Source: Lentisphaerota bacterium (GTDB taxonomy: Bacteria > Verrucomicrobiota > Kiritimatiellia > RFP12 > UBA3636). From it: a stretch of 9,068 nucleotides of DNA. The notes below the pieces were generated by a model, which saw only the letters and a list, made by a program, of their open reading frames with translations, was not told where the DNA came from and ran no database searches. Below are positions 1 to 6,840 of this stretch, one piece after another. How positions within the stretch are numbered: the stretch's first letter is position 1; every line of letters begins with the position of its first letter. The stretch covers positions 1 through 9,068 of the forward strand of contig JAAZAI010000420.1 of NCBI GenBank assembly GCA_012514445.1, in the 5' to 3' direction. A program made the translations under genes and the position numbers.

Positions 1-506
1 AGTTCCACTACTTCGCCGCGCTGACGCCGGACGGCGCCCGGGCGATGATCCCGGACATGGCGTTGGCGGACTTTGATCCCGAGGAGGTCGATACCGACGT
101 CTACGAGGACATTCCGGTACTCGACCATGTCAAGCCCGGCGCGAAGAAGGCGCTTTTCTATGTGTTCCTCTCGGAATACGACGACTGGGTGTTCAAGATC
201 CAGCACACGGGCGAAGTCCATCCCGAGTTCGAGGGGGAATTCTACCCTCTCGTGGTGGAGTCCCTTTCGATCGGGCCCGATCCCGAGGAATACGGAAGCG
301 GGTTCGACGATTTCGCCGAAGCCGACGAACACTTCCAGCCCGTCCGCGTGCGCGGCGGGGACGCCGACTACGACCCGGATGCCGAGAAGGAGCCGGGCGA
401 CGACTTCTTCGGCTTCGGCGACGATGAAGACGAGGACGATGAAGAAGAGGGAGATGACGACGGAGACGACGAGGACCTCGTCGAGGCCGACGAGGACGAT
501 CGGTGA
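1..506 (+). CDS. Unrecognised protein with highly acidic C-terminal tail (5' partial)
   Basis: The frame starting at base 3 is open from the window edge to the TGA at 504-506, so the gene begins outside the window and about 167 C-terminal residues are visible. The ATG at 45 is only an internal methionine candidate: the codons before it read as the same style of protein (FHYFAALTPDGARA). The visible part has a compact region with aromatic and hydrophobic residues (ALFYVFLSEYDDWVFKIQH), then an Asp/Glu tail in which about 24 of the last 35 residues are acidic. There is no signal peptide or membrane segment in the visible part. I do not recognise the family and assign no function. An acidic tail could bind cations or basic proteins, but that is speculation. 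A peptidyl-prolyl isomerase gene follows 88 bases downstream on the same strand. Confidence 0.7.
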   Translation, partial: FHYFAALTPDGARAMIPDMALADFDPEEVDTDVYEDIPVLDHVKPGAKKALFYVFLSEYDDWVFKIQHTGEVHPEFEGEFYPLVVESLSIGPDPEEYGSGFDDFAEADEHFQPVRVRGGDADYDPDAEKEPGDDFFGFGDDEDEDDEEEGDDDGDDEDLVEADEDDR

Positions 507-519
507 TCCGCAATCCGGC

Positions 520-548
520 TTGCTTTTCGATCCTGAATCGTGGACAAT
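520..548 (+). promoter_or_regulatory. Possible sigma-70-type promoter upstream of the ppiC-like gene
   Basis: TTGCTT (520-525) and GACAAT (543-548) are separated by 17 bases in the gap between two genes. The -35 box matches the consensus at three of six positions and the -10 box at four of six. A transcript starting near 555 would exclude the ATG at 547 and fit translation from the ATG at 595. Two such weak boxes can arise by chance, so confidence is low. Confidence 0.25.
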
Positions 549-594
549 GTCAAATTCAGTCAAAGCCAAAACCCTCAACGCAAGAAAGCTCTCC

Positions 595-1755
595 ATGAAA
601 ACAAGTCTGTCAGGTTGGATCGCCGTCGTCGCCGCATCAGCGGGTGCAGTCTACTGTTCCGGTTGCGGCGAGAAGCCGGAGGCCGCCGATGCTCCAGCCA
701 AGCCGGTCGCGATTGAGGAGGTCCTTGCCGCCGAAGCTCCCGAGCCCGTTTCGATTTCCATGCCCGTCAAGCCCGCGTTCACCGGCGAGGTGTCCGTGGT
801 GATCGACAAGACGATCGAAATCAAGCGCGCGGACGTCGACGAGATGGCCGACGCCATGTTCAAGTCCAACGCGGGGAGGATTCCGCCGGAGCAGGCCGAT
901 GAGGCTCACGCCAGCATTCGCGGGAACGCGATCCGCCAGTTGACGCTTCAGGCGCTGCTCAAGCGCGAAGCGGACAAGGCTTCAGTCGAGGTGGCCGATG
1001 CCGATGTTGACGCTTTCTTCGCCAAGGCGTCGGGTGGGCGCGGCACGATGGAGGACGTGGCCGCTCGTTCGGGCATGTCGATTGAGAAGTTCCGCTCGAT
1101 GTTGACGGCCAACCTGCGGATCGAAAAGATGCTCGATGCCCAGGTCGCGGGGCTTCCGGAGCCGACGGATGAACAGCTCAAGGCGAAGTTCGACGAAATC
1201 GTCGCGGCCAATCCGGATGCTTTGAAGGTGCCCGAGATGGTCGAGGCCTCCCACATCCTCGTCAAGGTGGACGAGACGATGAAGGACGAGGACGCCAAGA
1301 AGAAGATCGACGAGATCCGCGCGCAGCTCCTGGCCGGGACGAACTTCGCCGAGCTGGCGAAGAGCAGTTCGGACTGCCCCAGCAAGGAGCGGGGCGGAAG
1401 CCTCGGGAAGTTCGGGCGCGGCAACATGGTCAAGGAATTCGAGGAGGCGGCCTTCGCGCAGGAGATCGGCGCCGTGGGCGAAGTCGTGAAGACCCAGTTC
1501 GGCTACCACGTGATCCGCGTGGACGCCAAGGAGCCCGCTCGCGAGATCAAGTTCGAGGACGTGAAGTCCGAACTGCTCGAAGGGGTCAAGGGCGAAGCCG
1601 CAAACAAGGCGAAGTCCGATTTCGTCAAGTCCGTCGAGGCCGCCGCGCAAATCGAAAATCTCGAGGCGGCCGTCGTGTCCGATGCCGTGCAGGCGCAGCC
1701 TGCGGAAGCCCCCGCGGAGGCCGCGCCCCGCCGCGTCCCCGAATGGGCTGAATAA
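595..1755 (+). CDS. Parvulin-type peptidyl-prolyl cis-trans isomerase, probable lipoprotein (PpiC/PrsA/SurA-like)
   Basis: This 386-residue protein should act outside the cytoplasmic membrane as a foldase/chaperone that isomerises Xaa-Pro bonds. Residues 1-24 look like a lipoprotein signal peptide: Lys2, a hydrophobic stretch, then CSGC with Cys24 as the likely lipidated residue, although Cys at -3 is unusual. A Pro/Ala/Glu-rich linker follows, then a SurA_N-like helical region (about 75-195). The rotamase domain spans about 215-312 and shows the family signatures VEASHILVK (217-225), GGSLGKFGRG (267-276) and FGYHVIRV (302-309). The C-terminus is helical, ending in an Ala/Pro-rich tail. The ATG at 595 is preferred because it places the signal peptide at the N-terminus; an in-frame ATG at 547 would add 16 residues. 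Neither start has a strong Shine-Dalgarno sequence. The FHA gene begins 42 bases after the stop, so they may be co-transcribed. Confidence 0.88.
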   Translation: MKTSLSGWIAVVAASAGAVYCSGCGEKPEAADAPAKPVAIEEVLAAEAPEPVSISMPVKPAFTGEVSVVIDKTIEIKRADVDEMADAMFKSNAGRIPPEQADEAHASIRGNAIRQLTLQALLKREADKASVEVADADVDAFFAKASGGRGTMEDVAARSGMSIEKFRSMLTANLRIEKMLDAQVAGLPEPTDEQLKAKFDEIVAANPDALKVPEMVEASHILVKVDETMKDEDAKKKIDEIRAQLLAGTNFAELAKSSSDCPSKERGGSLGKFGRGNMVKEFEEAAFAQEIGAVGEVVKTQFGYHVIRVDAKEPAREIKFEDVKSELLEGVKGEAANKAKSDFVKSVEAAAQIENLEAAVVSDAVQAQPAEAPAEAAPRRVPEWAE

Positions 1756-1797
1756 GGATTGGGATCGAGGGGAAAGGGTTTTCAAGGAGCGTTTCCG

Positions 1798-2388
1798 ATG
1801 GCCTATCTGCAGATCAAGGCGGGGGAGGGCGACAGCAGGCGAGTCGACCTTCCCGATTCCGGTGAAATCGTCCTCGGGCGCCTGGCGTCCAGCAACGTCC
1901 AACTCGACTACCCCTCCGTCTCCGGCCGGCATTGCTCGTTGTCGAAGGACGGCGCGCGGTACCGCCTCAAGGATCTCGATTCCACGAACGGCACGTGTGT
2001 CAACGGCGAAAGCGTCACCGAATCCATCGTCCATCGCGGCGATGTGATCTCGCTGGGCGACCTCCAGGTGGTGCTCATGGGGGAGGACGTCCCCGAGCCG
2101 CCCCGCAGCGTGGTGATCCCCGAGCACATCGCGGCCAAGGTCGCGGTGCCTCCCGTTGCGGGGTTGGCGCCCGCGGCGACGTCGGCCCGCTCTTCCGCGC
2201 CCGCCCCGAAGGCCGCGACCGGCCCGCAGTTCCAGCCGCTGACTCCCGCTTCGGCGTCGTCCGCGAAACTCCCCAAGGCGTTCAAGAAGAAGCGCAGCCA
2301 CAACCGGATCTGGGCCGTGGTGATCCTCTTCGCCTGCGCCCTCGCCGTGTTTCTCGCGGTGATGCTCTTCCAGCAGATGGCCGGCTAG
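1798..2388 (+). CDS. FHA-domain protein with C-terminal membrane anchor
   Basis: This 196-residue protein carries an N-terminal forkhead-associated domain (about 5-95), a fold that binds phosphothreonine peptides. The core FHA residues are visible: Gly27-Arg28 (VLGR), Ser42 and His45 (SGRH), and Asn64-Gly65 within DSTNGTCVNG. A Pro/Ala/Ser-rich linker (about 97-160) leads to a basic patch (KAFKKKRSHNR) and one hydrophobic segment at about 171-191, followed by five residues. This is a tail-anchor layout with the FHA domain probably cytoplasmic. The ATG at 1798 is chosen because AAGGAG (1784-1789) lies 8 bases upstream; a TTG at 1759 in the same frame would add 13 residues with no family support. 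No Ser/Thr kinase or phosphatase gene is visible in the window, so the phosphorylated partner is unknown. ispF starts 11 bases after the stop. Confidence 0.88.
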   Translation: MAYLQIKAGEGDSRRVDLPDSGEIVLGRLASSNVQLDYPSVSGRHCSLSKDGARYRLKDLDSTNGTCVNGESVTESIVHRGDVISLGDLQVVLMGEDVPEPPRSVVIPEHIAAKVAVPPVAGLAPAATSARSSAPAPKAATGPQFQPLTPASASSAKLPKAFKKKRSHNRIWAVVILFACALAVFLAVMLFQQMAG

Positions 2389-2399
2389 GGCGACGCGAC

Positions 2400-2876
2400 A
2401 TGACCCGGACTGGAATCGGCTTCGACGCGCATCGGCTTGTGGAGAACCGCCGACTCGTCCTCGGCGGCGTCGTCGTTCCCCACGAACGCGGCCTTCTCGG
2501 CCACTCCGACGCGGACGTCGCCGTCCACGCCCTCATGGACGCCCTGCTCGGCGCGATCGCCGCGGGCGACATCGGCCAGCACTTCCCCGACACCGACCCC
2601 GCGTGGAAGGACGCCGACAGCATCCGACTCCTCGAGGCCGTCGCCGCGATCCTGGGCGGGCGCGGCTGGCGGATCGTGAATACGGATCTGACGATCCTCT
2701 GCGAAAAGCCGAAGCTCGCCCCGCACATCCCCGAAATGCGCCGCCGGATGGCCGCGGCCATGGGCGTGGCCATGGACGCGGTGTCCGTCAAGGCGACCAC
2801 CGTCGAGGGCATGGGCGCGATCGGGCGCCGCGAAGGCATCGCCGCGCAGGCGGTCGCCACCGTCGAACGAAGCTGA
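2400..2876 (+). CDS. ispF: 2-C-methyl-D-erythritol 2,4-cyclodiphosphate synthase
   Basis: IspF converts CDP-ME 2-phosphate to 2-C-methyl-D-erythritol 2,4-cyclodiphosphate with release of CMP, in the non-mevalonate (MEP) isoprenoid pathway; the family enzyme is a cytosolic trimer. The protein has 158 residues, the normal family length. Zn ligands are in place: Asp9 and His11 in GIGFDAHRL, and His43 in DVAVHALMDALLGA. Other family signatures are LGHSDADV (33-40), GDIGQHFPDTDP (56-67), the KATTVEG motif (131-137) and GRREGIAAQAVA near the C-terminus. The ATG at 2400 lies 11 bases after the FHA gene stop, with AGGG overlapping that stop as a modest ribosome-binding site. ispD is not in the window, and the N-terminus shows no IspD fusion. 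cysS follows, and ispF-cysS adjacency is known in other bacteria. Confidence 0.97.
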   Translation: MTRTGIGFDAHRLVENRRLVLGGVVVPHERGLLGHSDADVAVHALMDALLGAIAAGDIGQHFPDTDPAWKDADSIRLLEAVAAILGGRGWRIVNTDLTILCEKPKLAPHIPEMRRRMAAAMGVAMDAVSVKATTVEGMGAIGRREGIAAQAVATVERS

Positions 2877-2892
2877 CCGGCCCTCGGGCCGG
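2877..2892 (+). other. Intercistronic hairpin between ispF and cysS
   Basis: CCGGCCC (2877-2883) and GGGCCGG (2886-2892) are perfect inverted repeats starting at the base after the ispF stop codon. A realistic fold is six GC-only pairs closed by a CTCG tetraloop. No T-run follows, so it is not a standard intrinsic terminator. It ends five bases before the cysS ribosome-binding site, so it might stabilise the upstream mRNA end or affect cysS initiation. In DNA this rich in G and C, short GC palindromes also arise by chance. Confidence 0.4.
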
Positions 2893-2912
2893 CGACAGGA
2901 AAACCACCGCAG

Positions 2913-4307
2913 ATGAACTTCTACAATTCGCTCACGCGCCGCCAGGAGGCGTTCCAGCCCCTCCAGCCGGGCAAGGTCGGGCTCTACACGTGCGGCCCCA
3001 CGGTCTACAATTTCGCGCACATCGGCAATTTTCGGGCTTACGTCTTCGAGGACGTTTTGCGCCGATCGCTCGAATTCTGCGGCTACCAGGTCGTGCAGGT
3101 GATGAACCTCACCGACGTGGACGACAAGACGATCCGCGGCGCGCGCGAACAGGGCGTGTCGCTCGACGCGTTCACGCGGCCGTTCAAGAACGCCTTCTTC
3201 GACGACCTCAAGACGCTGGGCATCAAGTCCGCGGAGCACTACCCCGCCGCGACCGACCACATCCCGGAGATGATCCGGCTCGTTGAACGCCTCTTCGAGC
3301 GCGGCCTCGCCTACCGATCCGACGACGGCTCGGTCTATTTCAGCGTCGCCAAGTTCGACGGCTACGGCAAGTTGGCGCATCTGGACCGCGAGGGCATGCG
3401 CCATGGCGTGCGCATCGCCAGCGACGAGTACGAGAAGGACGCGGTGGGCGATTTCGCGGTCTGGAAGGCCTGGGACGAAAAGGACGGCGGCGTCGCGTGG
3501 GATTCCCCCTGGGGCCGGGGGCGTCCGGGCTGGCACATCGAGTGCTCGGCCATGTCCATGAAGTACCTCGGCGAAAGCTTCGACATCCACACCGGCGGCA
3601 TCGACAATCTCTTTCCGCATCACGAGAACGAGATCGCGCAGGCCGAAGGCGCGACGGGCAAGCCCTTCGTCCACACCTGGCTCCACTGCGCGCATCTGCG
3701 CGTGAACGGGGAGAAGATGTCGAAGTCGCTGGGCAATTTCTTCACGTTGCGCGATCTTCTGGAGAAGGGCTACACCGGCCGCGAGATCCGCTACGTGCTG
3801 ATCGCCGGCCACTACCGCCAGCCCCTCAACTTCACCTTCGACGCGCTTTCGGCCGCGCGCTCGGCGCTTGCGCGCATCGACGAATTCACCCGCCTGCTCG
3901 AGGACAAGGCCGCCGGCGCGGCCGTGCGGGGCGAAGCCCCGGAATGGGTGGCGGAGATGCTGGACGCCTTCCGCGCGGCCGTGGCGGACGATCTGAACAT
4001 GGCCGAGGCGCTGGCCGCCGTGCACCGCCTTGTCGGGCGCGGAAACAAGGAGGCCGCGGAAGGCGCGCTCGCGCCCGCCGCCGCCGCGCAGGCCCTCGCG
4101 GCGCTGGGGCGGATGGACGCGGTGCTCAACGTGCTGGCCCGTCCGCAGGCCCCGGTGCCCGCCGAAGTCGCGGCGCTCGCCGAGGAGCGCGCCGCAGCCC
4201 GCAAGAGCCGCGACTGGGCCGCGTCCGACCGGCTCCGCAACGCGATCGCCGACCTCGGCTGGGCCGTCAAGGACACGCCGGAAGGTCAGAAGCTTTCGCT
4301 CAAGTAG
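2913..4307 (+). CDS. cysS: Cysteinyl-tRNA synthetase
   Basis: CysRS is a cytosolic class I synthetase that charges tRNA-Cys with cysteine using ATP. The protein has 464 residues, standard for the bacterial enzyme. In order it shows the N-terminal LYTCGPTVYNFAHIGNFRAY segment with Zn ligand Cys27 and the HIGH-type motif HIGN (36-39), then Cys211 (GWHIECSAM), then His236 and Glu240 in FPHHENEIAQ. These four are the Zn site that discriminates cysteine. The KMSKS loop is intact at 268-272. The DALR-type helical domain follows, and the C-terminal anticodon-binding part ends with a basic-aromatic segment (RKSRDWAASDRLRNAIADLG). The ATG at 2913 has AGGAAA at 2897-2902 about 10 bases upstream. It is the last gene of the housekeeping-type block; the next gap holds two hairpins. 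Confidence 0.97.
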   Translation: MNFYNSLTRRQEAFQPLQPGKVGLYTCGPTVYNFAHIGNFRAYVFEDVLRRSLEFCGYQVVQVMNLTDVDDKTIRGAREQGVSLDAFTRPFKNAFFDDLKTLGIKSAEHYPAATDHIPEMIRLVERLFERGLAYRSDDGSVYFSVAKFDGYGKLAHLDREGMRHGVRIASDEYEKDAVGDFAVWKAWDEKDGGVAWDSPWGRGRPGWHIECSAMSMKYLGESFDIHTGGIDNLFPHHENEIAQAEGATGKPFVHTWLHCAHLRVNGEKMSKSLGNFFTLRDLLEKGYTGREIRYVLIAGHYRQPLNFTFDALSAARSALARIDEFTRLLEDKAAGAAVRGEAPEWVAEMLDAFRAAVADDLNMAEALAAVHRLVGRGNKEAAEGALAPAAAAQALAALGRMDAVLNVLARPQAPVPAEVAALAEERAAARKSRDWAASDRLRNAIADLGWAVKDTPEGQKLSLK

Positions 4308-4439
4308 TCGGCCTCTAAATTCGCTCGCGGTCTTGCACGGGGCCGCGCTTGGTCCGCCGCCACCGGAGGTAGGCGGCGGCCTCGGAGAATCCGAGGGATT
4401 TCCACCGCAAGAGACAACAACAACCCCAAGAGGTGCACG
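4308..4439 (+). other. Intergenic region between cysS and the aminotransferase gene
   Basis: This 132-base gap separates the housekeeping block from the catabolic genes. It contains tandem hairpins (4354-4396) and a ribosome-binding site GAGGTG (4430-4435) just before the next start codon. I found no convincing -35/-10 pair for the downstream gene, although one would be expected if the hairpins end upstream transcription. I see no tRNA or other RNA gene here. Confidence 0.5.
4354..4396 (+). repeat. Tandem abutting hairpins; possible terminator or dispersed palindromic element
   Basis: Hairpin 1 pairs CCGCCGCC (4354-4361) with GGCGGCGG (4372-4379), a perfect 8-base stem. Inside the loop, ACC (4362-4364) can also pair with GGT (4368-4370), giving about 11 pairs with one bulged A. 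Hairpin 2 begins at the next base and pairs CCTCGG (4380-4385) with CCGAGG (4391-4396) around the loop AGAAT. Only a short ATTT follows, so classical Rho-independent termination is doubtful. The compact two-palindrome layout resembles dispersed extragenic palindromic elements. Only one copy is present in this window, so the repeat interpretation is inference. Confidence 0.5.
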
Positions 4440-5579
4440 ATGTTTGGAATCGGAGAGCCGGAGATCAACGCGGTCGCGGAAACCATCCGCAAGGGATGGC
4501 TGACGCGCTTCCAGGGCAAGACCGAGGGATATCTGGCGCAATGCGAGCGCGAACTGGCCAGCAAGATCGGAGTCCAGCATGCGCTCATGGTCAACTCCGG
4601 CACGAGCGCGCTGATCGCCTCGATGGTCGCCCTTGGCATCGGTCCCGGCGACGAAGTTCTCGTCTCGGCCTACACGTGGATCAGCACGCCTCTCGCGCCC
4701 ATGCTGCTCGGCGCCATTCCGCGCCTGGTGGAGATCGACGAGTCGCTGACGATGGACGTCGACGACCTGGAGCGCAAGATCACTCCCCGCACGAAGGCGA
4801 TCATGGTCATCCACATGGCCAACCGTCCGTGCGACATGGACCGCGTCATGGCCATCGCCGACGCCCGCGGCATCCCCGTCGTGGAAGACGCCTGCCAGGC
4901 GGTCGGCGGGCGCTACAAGGGGCGCAGGCTCGGTTCGATCGGCGCCTTGGGCTGCTTCAGCTTCAACAGCTACAAGAACATCTCCTGCGGCGAGGGAGGC
5001 GCGATCCTCACCGACGACCCCGAGCTCTTCGACCGAGCCCGAAACTGGCACGACGCCGGCACGTTTGTCCAATCCTACGACGCGCCGGTCAAGATTCCGC
5101 TTTTCGCGGGTCAGGACTACCGGGCGTCGGAAATCCAGGGGGCCATTCTCTTCGAGCAGCTCAAGCGCCTCGATCCCGGACTGGATCAATGGCGGGAGCG
5201 CGTGCGTTGCGCCACTGCGTGCATCGAGGCGGATGGACGGTTCGCCATCGCCCCGCACCACGATCCGGACTCCGCCGCCAACCTCGCGCTGATCTTCGCC
5301 ACACCTGCCGACTGCGAGGCCTTCTGCGAACGCAACAATCTGGGGAGCGTCTTCAAGACGGCCGGACGCCACATCTACCTCAACTGGGCGCCCCTTGTTG
5401 AAAAACGGGCCTACCGCGACGATGTCAATCCGTTCCTGACCGAGGCCGGTCGCGATGCCTGCTTCGATGAAACCGCCGCGCCCAAGACGATCGACATCCT
5501 CAAGCGGACGGTCTACCTCACTCCGGACTGGGATCAGCCCCTCGCCGAGATCGGCAAGCGGATCGCGGCGCTCAAGTAG
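4440..5579 (+). CDS. DegT/DnrJ/EryC1/StrS-family PLP-dependent aminotransferase
   Basis: This 379-residue fold-type I aminotransferase belongs to the group acting on keto-sugars and keto-cyclitols with glutamate or glutamine as amino donor. Family marks are GTSAL (54-58) for phosphate binding, PGDEVLVSAYTW (69-80), Asp150 with Gln153 in VVEDACQAVGG (the pyridine-nitrogen Asp), and the PLP Schiff-base Lys179 in FSFNSYKNISCGEGG. The usual sugar-aminotransferase VHLYG-type segment is replaced here by IHMANRPCDMD (124-134), so the substrate cannot be read from sequence. The start at ATG 4440 follows GAGGTG (4430-4435). The length matches the family and the C-terminal domain is complete. A ceramidase-fold hydrolase gene starts 50 bases after the stop, which argues for a catabolic rather than an antibiotic or LPS-sugar role. 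No glycosyltransferase or nucleotide-sugar gene is nearby. Confidence 0.9.
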   Translation: MFGIGEPEINAVAETIRKGWLTRFQGKTEGYLAQCERELASKIGVQHALMVNSGTSALIASMVALGIGPGDEVLVSAYTWISTPLAPMLLGAIPRLVEIDESLTMDVDDLERKITPRTKAIMVIHMANRPCDMDRVMAIADARGIPVVEDACQAVGGRYKGRRLGSIGALGCFSFNSYKNISCGEGGAILTDDPELFDRARNWHDAGTFVQSYDAPVKIPLFAGQDYRASEIQGAILFEQLKRLDPGLDQWRERVRCATACIEADGRFAIAPHHDPDSAANLALIFATPADCEAFCERNNLGSVFKTAGRHIYLNWAPLVEKRAYRDDVNPFLTEAGRDACFDETAAPKTIDILKRTVYLTPDWDQPLAEIGKRIAALK

Positions 5580-5629
5580 ACGTCCTCCGGATCCGCAAAC
5601 GCCCCGGTACTCATGAAAGGATAACTGCC

Positions 5630-6832
5630 ATGCGTTTCGGCATCGCCTCCCAGTCCATCACGCCGCCGGTCGGCGTCACCCTCTGGGGCTACAACCCACG
5701 TCCTTCCACTTGGGTCGAGCATCCCCTCCGCGCGGAGGCGCTCGCCTGCGAGGGCGGCGGCGCAGGCTGGATCCTCGTCTGTGCGGACGTCGGCGCCTTC
5801 TCGGGGCCGCTCGCGCGGGCCGTTCGCGCCGACGTCGCTGCCACCACGGGACTGCCCCCCGAGGCCGTCATGATCACGGCAGCGCATACGCACTCGGGGC
5901 CTCATGTCACGGACGCCCTCTGGTGTGAACGCTCGCCGCTGGAGTCCGCCTATTTCCAGGAGCTACGCATCAAGCTGGAGCAGACGGCGCACGCGGCGTG
6001 GCAGGCGCGGCGCCCGGGCGAACTGCTTCATGCGCGGACGGCGGCGCCGGACGTGGGCTCCAACCGGCGTGTCCAGCGGGAGGACGGGACGTGGACCAAC
6101 GAGTGGGCCGATCCCGAAGGCCGCCACACCGGCTATTTCGATCCGACCGTCGATCTGCTGGCCATCCGCCGCGAGAGCGGGGAGTTGGATGCCCTGCTGG
6201 TCAATTTCGGATGCCATCCGGTTTGCTACAACGAGAAGAACCAAGGCATTTCGGGCGACTACGTCAGCTACCTCAAGGATGCGCTCGAAGCGCAGGGGGA
6301 CGTCAAGACCGTCCTGTTCACGGTTTCCGGTCATGCCAACATCGATCCGCGCGACGCTGTGCAGAACGATGCCGCCGTGACGCGCCGCGTCGGCGAGAGG
6401 CTCGCGGAACACGTTCGTGCGGCGCTGCCGCGTCTGAGCCCGGTCGGCACGGGGCCGGTCGCCGCCGCGCAGGAGCCGTGGACATTTGCATCCGATTGGA
6501 CGGTCAGCGGACGTCTGGGCATCTACTTTCCGCACGCGACGACGGGGTCGAGGGTCGACACGCTCGTCTCGTGCGTGGCCGCCGGCGACTGCGCCCTGCT
6601 CGGGCTGCCGGGTGAAGCCGTCAGCGAATACCGTGAAAAACTGAGCCGTCTCAGCCCCTTCGGGATCACGCTGCTTGTGTCGCTCGCCAACGACTTCGTC
6701 GGCTATCTCCCGACCGACGCCATTCTCGCCGAAGGCGCCTACGAAGCGGGCTTGTCTCCCTGCCGACCTATCGAGTCGGCCCTCACGGCGCACGCGGAGC
6801 GCGCGCTCGCCAAAGCCCGGCGCAAACAATAG
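5630..6832 (+). CDS. Neutral/alkaline non-lysosomal ceramidase-fold zinc amidohydrolase, apparently cytosolic
   Basis: The 400-residue protein matches the N-terminal catalytic domain of neutral ceramidases, which are zinc enzymes that cleave amide bonds. Visible marks are ITPPVGVTLWGY near the N-terminus, AAHTHSGP (84-91) with His86/His88, NFGCHPVCYN (192-201) with His196, SGDYVSYLKDALE (208-220), SGHANIDPR (233-241), LPGEAVSEY (326-334) with Glu329, and ANDFVGYLPT (353-362) with Tyr359. His, His, Glu and Tyr are the metal-ligand types known in Pseudomonas ceramidase. Unlike that enzyme there is no signal peptide and no C-terminal immunoglobulin-like domain, so the substrate is more likely a small intracellular amide than membrane ceramide. 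AAAGGA at 5616-5621 supports ATG 5630. The stop overlaps an AGGA ribosome-binding site for the next reading frame, implying coupled expression. The family call is strong; the substrate is unknown. Confidence 0.82.
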   Translation: MRFGIASQSITPPVGVTLWGYNPRPSTWVEHPLRAEALACEGGGAGWILVCADVGAFSGPLARAVRADVAATTGLPPEAVMITAAHTHSGPHVTDALWCERSPLESAYFQELRIKLEQTAHAAWQARRPGELLHARTAAPDVGSNRRVQREDGTWTNEWADPEGRHTGYFDPTVDLLAIRRESGELDALLVNFGCHPVCYNEKNQGISGDYVSYLKDALEAQGDVKTVLFTVSGHANIDPRDAVQNDAAVTRRVGERLAEHVRAALPRLSPVGTGPVAAAQEPWTFASDWTVSGRLGIYFPHATTGSRVDTLVSCVAAGDCALLGLPGEAVSEYREKLSRLSPFGITLLVSLANDFVGYLPTDAILAEGAYEAGLSPCRPIESALTAHAERALAKARRKQ

Positions 6833-6840
6833 GAACCACC

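Noticed and set aside
73..594. 5' extension of the peptidyl-prolyl isomerase frame back to base 73
   Set aside because: The extension is Arg/Ser/Thr-rich, overlaps the acidic protein in another frame and would bury the signal peptide. The start at 595 gives a normal lipoprotein N-terminus.
982..2301. Antisense open frame of 439 codons
   Set aside because: It is a shadow of the peptidyl-prolyl isomerase and FHA genes, whose products have clear conserved motifs.
4380..4439. Classical intrinsic terminator after cysS
   Set aside because: The hairpins are strong, but only GATTT follows; without a T-run I do not call a terminator.
2385..5372. Antisense open frame of 995 codons on the minus strand
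   Set aside because: It lies opposite ispF, cysS and the aminotransferase, all with intact family motifs, and its protein is Arg/Gly/Ala-rich without recognisable domains. Long antisense frames are expected opposite GC-rich genes with strong third-position bias.
5588..5598. Short palindrome CGGATCCG before the ceramidase-like gene
   Set aside because: An eight-base palindrome is expected by chance in this composition, and no second copy or operator-like layout is present.
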